Of a DNA stretch of 64,000 nt, positions 39,215-46,836 are shown in pieces. Every line of letters begins with the position of its first letter. Position 1 is the first letter of the stretch. The position numbers and the translations under genes are program-made. Source of the stretch: Nitrospiraceae bacterium UBA2600 (GTDB lineage: Bacteria; Nitrospirota; Thermodesulfovibrionia; Thermodesulfovibrionales; Thermodesulfovibrionaceae); contig DDKK01000015.1 in the NCBI GenBank assembly GCA_002339325.1, positions 1-64,000 on the forward strand. Reading direction: 5' to 3'. The notes beneath the pieces were generated by a model. The model saw only the letters and a list, made by a program, of their open reading frames with translations, did no database searches and had not been told where the DNA came from.

Positions 39215-40674
39215 AGATAGCAATTGTCTCTGCCGAAGCCCTTCCTTTTTCAAAAACAGGAGGACTTGGAGATGTTGTTGGTGCACTATTTAAGGAATTA
39301 CTGAAAGCAGGCATAGATGTAAAACTATTTCTACCCTATTATCGTATAACAAAAAATAACCTATTAGATAATACAGAAAACACAGGAATTGTATATGGCG
39401 TGACTATTGGAAAAGAAAAAAAATTTGGCGCTGTTCGAAGCCTCAGAGCAACGATTGATAGCGAAGGTGAACTAACTTTTAAACCTGACAAAGCAGGAAA
39501 TATTTACTTTGTGGAACATAATGATTTCTTTGATAGAGACCAGCTTTATGGAACAAGTTACGGAGAATATTTAGATAATGCCGAGAGGTTTATCTTTTTT
39601 TCAAGAGCAATCCTTGAAATGTGTCGAATACTCGATTTAAAATTTGAAATAATTCATTGTCATGACTGGCACACTGCTCTTATTCCTCTTTATCTGAAAA
39701 CCCTATATAAAGAATGTATGTGCTTTGAGAGAACATCCACTATTCTCACTATTCATAATCTCGGATATCAAGGAGTATTTCCGAGAGAAAAGCTCGAATT
39801 AACGGGATTTGGTTGGGAGATGTTTCACATTGACTGTTTAGAATTTTATGGAATGATTAATTTTCTTAAAGCTGGTATTTTCAATGCAGATGTTATAACT
39901 ACCGTAAGCCCAACATATGCAAAGGAAATACTAACGCCAGAGTATGGTTTTGGACTCGACGGAGTATTAAAAAAAAGGCAGGACAAATTAATAGGAATTT
40001 TAAATGGTATAGACTACAACATATGGGATCCAGAAAGGGATGTTAATATAGTAAAAAATTATGGAATGGGCAATTTTAATGATAAAATTCAGAACAAAGA
40101 AGAACTCTTAAAAATAACAAAATTAAAATGCCCAATAGACTCTCCTCTCATTGCCTTCATCGGAAGAATGGTCACCCAGAAGGGTGTAGATTTACTGGCT
40201 GAAGCAGTGCCCAAACTAATAGAAAGGGGGATAAATTTTATCTTTGAAGGCACGGGTGAACATTATTATGAGTCAAAAATCAAGGAACTTGAAAATTCTT
40301 TCCCTAAAAATATTTATGCCTTCATAGGCTTTGACGAAGTGTTAGCTCATAAAATTTATGCTGGCGCTGATGCAATCATAATACCATCAAGATACGAACC
40401 CTGTGGGCTAAGTCAGTTAATAGCAATGAGATATGGAACTATACCCCTTTGCAGAAAAACAGGAGGTCTTGCAGATACTGTTGAAGACGGGATTACGGGC
40501 TTTCTTTTCTCCGAATATAAAGTAGATGAACTCATATCAATGGTAAATCGCTTCATGGAAGTTTATCAAAGAGAAGAACAGTTTAAAGCAATGATACTGA
40601 ATGCAATGAGCAAAGACTTTTCTTGGGAAAAAGCCTGCCTGAGATACATGGAGTTATACAGGAGCATAAGGTAA
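39211..40674 (+). CDS. glgA: Glycogen synthase
   Basis: GT5 glycosyltransferase elongating alpha-1,4-glucan from ADP-glucose (or UDP-glucose). The 487-residue protein has the N-terminal KTGGLGDV sugar-nucleotide motif, HCHDWHTALIPLYL, and the C-terminal GT-B domain with RMVTQKGVDLL and PSRYEPCGLSQLIAMRYGTIPL...GGLADTV. Coupled to galT by an ATGA overlap and to the downstream kinase by TAATG. Confidence 0.95.
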   Translation: MKIAIVSAEALPFSKTGGLGDVVGALFKELLKAGIDVKLFLPYYRITKNNLLDNTENTGIVYGVTIGKEKKFGAVRSLRATIDSEGELTFKPDKAGNIYFVEHNDFFDRDQLYGTSYGEYLDNAERFIFFSRAILEMCRILDLKFEIIHCHDWHTALIPLYLKTLYKECMCFERTSTILTIHNLGYQGVFPREKLELTGFGWEMFHIDCLEFYGMINFLKAGIFNADVITTVSPTYAKEILTPEYGFGLDGVLKKRQDKLIGILNGIDYNIWDPERDVNIVKNYGMGNFNDKIQNKEELLKITKLKCPIDSPLIAFIGRMVTQKGVDLLAEAVPKLIERGINFIFEGTGEHYYESKIKELENSFPKNIYAFIGFDEVLAHKIYAGADAIIIPSRYEPCGLSQLIAMRYGTIPLCRKTGGLADTVEDGITGFLFSEYKVDELISMVNRFMEVYQREEQFKAMILNAMSKDFSWEKACLRYMELYRSIR

Positions 40675-43283
40675 TGAGAGAAAGGCAGGCATTATTTGAA
40701 CTAATTAAACTCCTTGAAATTTCTGATGATATAGATATTCTTCTCGAAAGACTTATATACCACATCTCCCAGCTAATGAATGCACAAGGTGCAGTCTTAA
40801 GATTGTTAAAAAATGATTTTTTATACGTAGAGGCGACCTATAACATTGATACGGATAAAACCATTACAGGTCGGGATGAAGGACTTTGCGGAGAAGTTAT
40901 CAGAGAGGGAAGAGTAAAAATTTTTAATGCCGAACAATTGAAAAACAAGGAAGTTGACATCCCTGCCTACTCTGCCATATGTATACCCCTAAAGGTTCAG
41001 GAAGAAGTAACGGGAGCGATAATAGTATACAATAAGATTGATTCCGAAGAAGGCTATGCTGAGTTTTCTGAAGAAGACATATCTCTTGGAGAGCTATTCT
41101 CTGGCGTTGCCTCTCTCATAATTCTCAAATCTCTCCAGTTCAAAGAGTTAAAAGACAGAGAGACCCAGACAGTCAAAGCAATGTCGCAAATTGAAGAACT
41201 CAGAAGCTACCTTGAAAGTCTCATACAGAGCTCTGCCGATGCAATAATTGCAACTGACCTTGACAACGTTGTAACAGCCTGGAATCAAGGAGCGGAAAAC
41301 ATATTTGGATATCAAAACAGTGAAGTTATTGAAAAACCTTTTCCTGTAATACCCGATTTTCTTCATGACGTTGAAAGATTTTATTTTGAAAGAGTCAAAA
41401 ATGGAGAGACACTAAAAGACATTGATACGGTTATGATGACCCGAGAGGGCAAGCTTATCGAGGTAAGCCTAACCATGTCTCCGATTAAAAACTCTAAAGG
41501 TCAGATAATCGGAGTAAGTAGAATAATCAGAGATATAACAGAAAAGAAAAAACTCGAAAGAGACCTTATAAGACGTAATGAAGAGTTGACAAAAATACTT
41601 TTTGTAAGCTCTGCTGTAAGGAGCACTCTTGAGCTTAACAGTCTCCTCAGAATGATTCTCACTGTAATTACAATGGGCGAAGGACTCGGATTCAATAGAG
41701 CTGTTCTGTTTTTAATTGACGAAGACGAAAATACGCTAAAAGGTGTAATGGCTGTAGGTCCGTCAAGTTATGAAGAGGCATGGCAGATATGGTCAAGCAT
41801 GGCAAAGGAGAAGAAAACCCTATTTGATGTGCTTGATGAACTCAGCAAGAAAGAGTTTGAATCGGATAGCTTTCTTGAAAGGCTGTGTAAAAACATCTCC
41901 ATTCCTCTCGATGAAAATACTCCCATTGTAAGAGCTGTTAAAGAAGGCAAAGTTTTCAACATTAGAGATATTCAGAAGGAAGATGCAGATACAATAATCG
42001 TACAGCAGTTGGGCAGTCAGGCCTATGCTGTAGTGCCACTTATCTCTAAAGATAAGGCGATTGGAGCTGTATGGGTTGACAATTTTTATACAAAAAAGCC
42101 CATAACAGACCAAGATATAAATTTTCTAAAAGGCTTTGCTGACCAAGTGGCAGGAGCAATAGAAAATGCAAGAGTATTTGAAAAAATCGAACAGGCCGAA
42201 AAAGAACTTGAAATGCTCTTCAACTCTATCACTGATTTGATATATTACACCGATGACAACTTTAACATAAAAAAAGCCAATCGTTCTTTCTTAAATAAAC
42301 TTAACTTAAAAGAAAGCGAAGTGCTTGGAAAAAAATGCTTTAAATTAATCCATAAAATGAATCAACCACCAAAAGACTGTCCCCATAAAAAAGCTTTAGA
42401 GTTGGGTAGAGCTGTAGTAAATGAAATAGAGGAAAATTATCTTGATGGTGTCTATTTACTGTCAAGTTCTCCCATATTTGACAGAGCAGGCAATCTAATA
42501 GGCACCATAAATGTGGCAAAAAACACCACTGAACTTAAAAATTTAAAGGAAAAAATCTCATCAATGGAAAAAATGGCAGCCTTAGGTGAGATGGCGGCAA
42601 AAGTTGCCCATGAGATAAGAAATCCCCTTCTTGCCATTGGTGGATTTGCAAAAAGACTAAATAAGGAAATAACGGATGAAAAATTGAAAGAATATATTAG
42701 AGTTATAGTGGAAGAAACAAGAAGGCTCGAAAAAATACTCAATGAAACGCTAAGCTTTGTAAGACCCCAGCCTTCACCAAAGATATTTTTCAAAATTAAC
42801 GACTTAATAGCTGATATAGCTAATCTCACTGAGGCAACTCTAAGAGACAACAATAATAGATTGTTTATACATGTTGAAGAAGAGATTTCCATCTTGGGCA
42901 GCTATGATAAGTTAAAAGAGGTTTTACTTAATCTTGTAAACAATGCCAATGAAGCGACGAAAAATGGAAAAATAACTGTTAGAGTGAAAAAACAACTGAA
43001 AAATCCTGACGATGAACAAGGAGAAGGTGAATTTTGTATCATTGAAGTAGAAGATACAGGCACAGGAATTTCTCGAGAAAATCTAAAAAAAATTTTCAAC
43101 CCCTTTTTCACCACAAAAATAAGCGGAACAGGCTTAGGACTTCCAATTTCAAAGAAAATAATTGAAGAGCATGGTGGTATAATTAAAGTAGAAAGCGAAG
43201 AGAATAAGGGAACCATATTTAGAATTTATCTGCCAATTATTAAGCAAGGAGGTAATGGTAATGAAAATAATGGTAGTAGATGA
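40674..43283 (+). CDS. Large soluble histidine kinase with GAF and PAS sensors
   Basis: The 869-residue kinase lacks membrane helices. Domains in order: GAF (about 1-165), PAS (about 185-300; SSADAIIATDLDNVVTAWNQGAENIFGY), GAF (about 310-510), PAS (about 525-640; NSITDLIYYTDDNFNIKKANRSFLNKL, with Cys residues in KKCFKLIHKMNQPPKDCPHKK), HisKA (AHEIRNPLLAIGGFAK) and HATPase (GTGLGLPISKKIIEEHGG). The ATG at 40674 overlaps the glgA stop (TAATG) and is preferred to an in-frame TTG within glgA. Cytoplasmic signal unknown. The adjacent CheY-like receiver is the likely target. Confidence 0.93.
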   Translation: MRERQALFELIKLLEISDDIDILLERLIYHISQLMNAQGAVLRLLKNDFLYVEATYNIDTDKTITGRDEGLCGEVIREGRVKIFNAEQLKNKEVDIPAYSAICIPLKVQEEVTGAIIVYNKIDSEEGYAEFSEEDISLGELFSGVASLIILKSLQFKELKDRETQTVKAMSQIEELRSYLESLIQSSADAIIATDLDNVVTAWNQGAENIFGYQNSEVIEKPFPVIPDFLHDVERFYFERVKNGETLKDIDTVMMTREGKLIEVSLTMSPIKNSKGQIIGVSRIIRDITEKKKLERDLIRRNEELTKILFVSSAVRSTLELNSLLRMILTVITMGEGLGFNRAVLFLIDEDENTLKGVMAVGPSSYEEAWQIWSSMAKEKKTLFDVLDELSKKEFESDSFLERLCKNISIPLDENTPIVRAVKEGKVFNIRDIQKEDADTIIVQQLGSQAYAVVPLISKDKAIGAVWVDNFYTKKPITDQDINFLKGFADQVAGAIENARVFEKIEQAEKELEMLFNSITDLIYYTDDNFNIKKANRSFLNKLNLKESEVLGKKCFKLIHKMNQPPKDCPHKKALELGRAVVNEIEENYLDGVYLLSSSPIFDRAGNLIGTINVAKNTTELKNLKEKISSMEKMAALGEMAAKVAHEIRNPLLAIGGFAKRLNKEITDEKLKEYIRVIVEETRRLEKILNETLSFVRPQPSPKIFFKINDLIADIANLTEATLRDNNNRLFIHVEEEISILGSYDKLKEVLLNLVNNANEATKNGKITVRVKKQLKNPDDEQGEGEFCIIEVEDTGTGISRENLKKIFNPFFTTKISGTGLGLPISKKIIEEHGGIIKVESEENKGTIFRIYLPIIKQGGNGNENNGSR

Positions 43284-43620
43284 TGAAAAAAACATTCTTA
43301 TGCTATATCAAACAGAGCTTGAAGAGGAGGGATATGAGGTAGTAGCAGCAAATTCGGGCAAAGAAGCTCTTGAACTTTTTGATAAAGAAAAACCTGATTT
43401 GGTAACCCTTGATATAATGATGCCTGATATTGACGGCATTCAGGTTTTAAGACAGCTCAAACAAAAAGCTCCCAATACGCCTGTGATAATGCTAACAGCC
43501 TATGACTACAGAGACGACTTCTCTGTATGGGCATCGGATGCATATGTAGTAAAATCCTCTGATTTAGGCGCTCTAAAAGAGACAATTAAGCAAATTGCTG
43601 AAAAGTTTGGAATAAAATGA
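43261..43620 (+). CDS. Single-domain response regulator (CheY-like)
   Basis: The 119-residue receiver domain (MKIMVVDDEKNILMLY..., Asp in LVTLDIMMPDIDG, MLTAYDYRDDF, YVVKSSDLGALKETI) has no output domain. Start at 43261 is chosen because AAGGAGGT is 8 bases upstream; the ATG at 43255 is too close. It overlaps the kinase gene and is overlapped by the peptidase gene. It probably relays the phosphate from the soluble kinase to another protein. Confidence 0.93.
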   Translation: MKIMVVDDEKNILMLYQTELEEEGYEVVAANSGKEALELFDKEKPDLVTLDIMMPDIDGIQVLRQLKQKAPNTPVIMLTAYDYRDDFSVWASDAYVVKSSDLGALKETIKQIAEKFGIK

Positions 43621-44915
43621 AAAAGCTTGCCATAGCCTTTCTTTTTATATTAACATTTCCCGTTATGGCAATCGGACAGCTTTCGGAAGAAGTATTTAAG
43701 AACGGTATAAAGCTTATTACAATAGAAGACCACTCGTCTCCTGTGGCTACTTTTCAAGTATGGTATAAAGTAGGCTCAATTGATGAAGACGAGGGGAAAT
43801 CAGGGATAAGTCATTTACTTGAACACCTGATGTTCAGAGGAAGCAAAAAATATCCGGGAAATGTGTTCTCTAAAATCATTCAAGCCAATGGTGGAGTTGA
43901 CAATGCTTTTACCACTAAAGACTATACAGTCTACTTTCAAAAACTTGCTGCATCAAAATTAGGCATATCTATTGACCTTGAGAGTGATAGAATGGAGAAT
44001 CTTTTATTGCAAAAGGAAGACTTTGAACTAGAGAAAAAAATAGTGCTTGAAGAACGAAGGCAAAGATATGAAGACAATCCTGAAAGCTTGCTTATCGAAG
44101 AGGTTATAGGTTTAGCTTTTAAGGTTCATCCCTACAGAAGACCAATAATCGGCTGGACAGAAGATATTAAATCAATTACCTTTGAGGATATAAAAAATCA
44201 CTATCGCAAATACTACTGTCCTGAAAACTCATTCATAATTGTAGCTGGAGACATAGATAAAAAAAGGATAACTGAAGAAATCAGAGAAAAATTTGAAAAA
44301 ATCTCTTCATGTAAAAATAAATCGATGCCTAAAATTCTTTATGAGCCAAAACAGTATGGAGAAAAAAGAGTAATAATTAAAAAACAAACTCATCTTCCCA
44401 TGTTAGTCCTCGCATATAAAGTGCCTGCCTATCCTAATCCAGATAGTCTATCTCTCGAGATATTAAGCACAATCTTAGGAGAGGGGAAAAGCTCAAGACT
44501 TTACAGAAAATTAGTTAATGAGACTGGATTAGCAGTAGATGTAAGCAGTTCAAACTCACCATTAAGCAGAGACGGATTTTTATTTTTCATAGTTGCCTCT
44601 GTAAAGGACGTTGAAAAAATTTCAGAAGTCGAAAAAATCATTAAAAATGAAATAGAAAGGCTTAAAACTGAAAAAGTATCTGAAAGAGAACTGGAAAAGG
44701 CAAAAAATCAGGTAGAAGCTGCTTTCCTGTTTAGTCAGGACTCTGTTTTCGGTCATGCATTGTTAATAGGCAGATTTGAAATTCTTGGCAACTGGAGAAT
44801 GATTGAAAAATATAGGGAGGAAATTGCAAAAGTCTCTCCTAAAGACATACAAGATGGAGTTAATAAATATTTAAATGAAGAGAATTTAACCGTAGGAGTT
44901 TTGCTTCCGCAATGA
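43617..44915 (+). CDS. M16-family zinc peptidase, catalytic subunit
   Basis: The 432-residue protein begins with a signal peptide (about 1-20). It contains the inverted zinc motif HLLEH (residues about 62-66, in SHLLEHLMFRGSKKYPGN) and the downstream Glu in LEKKIVLEERRQRYEDNPE. The C-terminal half is the non-catalytic M16 domain. Probably periplasmic, pairing with the next gene product as in two-subunit M16 peptidases. ATGA overlap with the receiver gene. Confidence 0.93.
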   Translation: MKKLAIAFLFILTFPVMAIGQLSEEVFKNGIKLITIEDHSSPVATFQVWYKVGSIDEDEGKSGISHLLEHLMFRGSKKYPGNVFSKIIQANGGVDNAFTTKDYTVYFQKLAASKLGISIDLESDRMENLLLQKEDFELEKKIVLEERRQRYEDNPESLLIEEVIGLAFKVHPYRRPIIGWTEDIKSITFEDIKNHYRKYYCPENSFIIVAGDIDKKRITEEIREKFEKISSCKNKSMPKILYEPKQYGEKRVIIKKQTHLPMLVLAYKVPAYPNPDSLSLEILSTILGEGKSSRLYRKLVNETGLAVDVSSSNSPLSRDGFLFFIVASVKDVEKISEVEKIIKNEIERLKTEKVSERELEKAKNQVEAAFLFSQDSVFGHALLIGRFEILGNWRMIEKYREEIAKVSPKDIQDGVNKYLNEENLTVGVLLPQ

Positions 44916-46228
44916 AGTTAAGGCAAATCTTCGTAATATTTTTAATATTTATTTTTTTTCTCGTAAACTATGTTTCGGCAGGAGAGGAAGAAATGAAATT
45001 TAAAACTATACAACTGACAAATGGTGCTAAAATTAAACATCTCTATCGTAAAAACATTCCCATTGTGTATATGACTGTTTTGATACCCGCTTCACCATTG
45101 CAGGAAGTAAAGACCTCTCAAGCATATCTCACAGCCCATCTATTAACGCATGGCACAAAAAATCGTTCAGCCAGGCAGATAGAAGATGAATTAGACTTTT
45201 ACGCCATATCCATTGATAAAAAAGTTACCTATGATTATACAATACTAACTGTTGCTACAACTAAAAAATATCTAAAAAATGCCTTAGAGCTTTTCTTTGA
45301 CGTTCTAAAAAATCCAGACTTTCCTGAAGAAGAGTTTAAAAAAGAGGTCTCTATACTTGAAAAATCCCTACTTCAGATGGAAAAAGAGCCTTCCTTTATA
45401 GCAAACAAAAGGTTCCTATCAGAGCTATTCGACAACCATCCATATGGAAGACCCGTTGAAGGATTACCGGAGAATTTAAAAAATCTAAAAAGGGAAGACA
45501 TCTTAGAATTTTACAATAACTTTTACAAACCAGACAGAATGATTTTTTCATTCGTAGGAGATATCAATGAAAAAGAGCTCTCAGAAATAAAGAGCAATTT
45601 CATAGAAAAATGGAACGGTAAGAGTTTTGATAGAAAAATTAATCCCATAACCTCAGCTAAAAGGCAGTCTCCAAAAGAGACGTTCATCAAGAGAGATGAC
45701 CTCACACAGTCAACTATCGTCCTGGGCTTTGAGGGTATTAGTAGAGAAGACCCAGACTTCTATGCGTTCAGTCTTATGAACTATATTCTCGGAGGTGGCG
45801 GACTTACATCAAGGCTTGCCAAAAATATTAGAGAAGAACAAGGGCTTGCCTACTCAATCTATAGTACCTTTAGCCCCTATCTATTACCTGGAGCTTTTTC
45901 AATCGAGGTTAAAACAAAAAGAGAAAACACTGATAGAGTTGTTAAAATGATAGTTAAAGAGTTAGAGGAACTCAAACACAAGGGAGTTAGCGATGAAGAG
46001 CTTAGAGATGCAAAAGCATTTCTTATTGGAAGCTTTCCTATGAGAATTGACAGCTTAAGAAAGATAAGCGAATTTCTTGTAGTAACCGACTTCTACCGGC
46101 TCGGAGATGACTATATTAAGAAATATCCCGAATACATAGAAAAAGTTACCAAAGAAGAAATAAAGAGAGTAGCAAATAAATTTATTCAGGATAAATCTTA
46201 TATACTCGTAATAGTCGGCAACAAATAG
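44912..46228 (+). CDS. M16-family peptidase-like, inactive partner subunit
   Basis: The 438-residue secreted protein (signal peptide about 1-23) has the M16 fold, but the zinc motif reads HLLTH at the position expected for HxxEH, so the catalytic Glu is replaced by Thr. The C-terminal region ILGGGGLTSRLAKNIREEQGLAYSIYS matches the conserved substrate-binding R/Y region. Likely forms a heterodimer with the active subunit just upstream (four-base overlap). Confidence 0.92.
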   Translation: MKLRQIFVIFLIFIFFLVNYVSAGEEEMKFKTIQLTNGAKIKHLYRKNIPIVYMTVLIPASPLQEVKTSQAYLTAHLLTHGTKNRSARQIEDELDFYAISIDKKVTYDYTILTVATTKKYLKNALELFFDVLKNPDFPEEEFKKEVSILEKSLLQMEKEPSFIANKRFLSELFDNHPYGRPVEGLPENLKNLKREDILEFYNNFYKPDRMIFSFVGDINEKELSEIKSNFIEKWNGKSFDRKINPITSAKRQSPKETFIKRDDLTQSTIVLGFEGISREDPDFYAFSLMNYILGGGGLTSRLAKNIREEQGLAYSIYSTFSPYLLPGAFSIEVKTKRENTDRVVKMIVKELEELKHKGVSDEELRDAKAFLIGSFPMRIDSLRKISEFLVVTDFYRLGDDYIKKYPEYIEKVTKEEIKRVANKFIQDKSYILVIVGNK

Positions 46229-46233
46229 CTTTT

Positions 46234-46779
46234 TTACACAGGCTTTCTATCAAAGAAGATATTCTTTCCTTTAACGCTGAGAGGAACTCCAAAAATCATC
46301 TGTCCATCAATCAATCCAAGCTTCTTTGCTGCCACACCTATTGTATACATAATTCTGTTGTCAACACCAAGCTCCTTTGCAACGGAAACTAAAGAGCCTA
46401 ATGCTATACCAAGGTCTACAGCTCTTATAGTGCATACAGGGCCTGCGTAATCGAGGTTATTTCCTTTTTGTTTCAAGATTGAATTGCAGTCGTATCCACA
46501 GGCACCACAGTTTACTCCCGCTGGTTTTTTAAAATTGAGAGCAATAAGAATAACTGCCTCGGCATCCCTTACATTTTGAGCATCTCGTTTAAAAAATTTA
46601 TAAGCCTCTCCTCTATCTCCGATTATATCCATCTCTAAGGCAAGTTTTTCTTTCTCTTCTGAAGACAAAATACCCATAATAATTTCATCTTCACCCTTTG
46701 CCTTAGGCGCTGTTCTTGCTGATACAAGCATTATCTTTGCAATTGTTTCAACAATCTCTGTCTCAGGATTTAACTGCAT
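46234..46779 (-). CDS. DUF2148 ferredoxin-like protein
   Basis: The 181-residue protein (start ATG at 46779, seven bases after GGAGG) belongs to a family with conserved CGACGYDC, followed by YAGPVCTIRAVDLGIALGSLVSVAKELGVDNRIMYTIGVAAKKLGLIDG. The cysteines could hold an iron-sulfur cluster. No experimentally defined function known to me; common in strict anaerobes. Single-gene unit, convergent with the M16 genes (5-base gap). Confidence 0.8.
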   Translation of the reverse strand: MQLNPETEIVETIAKIMLVSARTAPKAKGEDEIIMGILSSEEKEKLALEMDIIGDRGEAYKFFKRDAQNVRDAEAVILIALNFKKPAGVNCGACGYDCNSILKQKGNNLDYAGPVCTIRAVDLGIALGSLVSVAKELGVDNRIMYTIGVAAKKLGLIDGQMIFGVPLSVKGKNIFFDRKPV

Positions 46780-46800
46780 CAACACACCTCCAATTCAAAG

Positions 46801-46831
46801 TTGATAAGTTATTTTAACATAGAGTTACAAT
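46801..46831 (+). promoter_or_regulatory. Candidate promoter for uvrA (leaderless)
   Basis: TTGATA (46801-46806), 19-base spacer, TACAAT (46826-46831). The ATG at 46837 is 5 bases after the -10, so +1 is within a base of the start codon. An extended -10 for the divergent DUF2148 gene (TGT-TAAAAT, box 46816-46811 minus) overlaps it. Confidence 0.5.
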
Positions 46832-46836
46832 AAAAG

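Noticed and set aside
40623..40673. Upstream TTG start for the soluble histidine kinase
   Set aside because: It lies within glgA without a Shine-Dalgarno; the TAATG overlap at 40674 is more likely.
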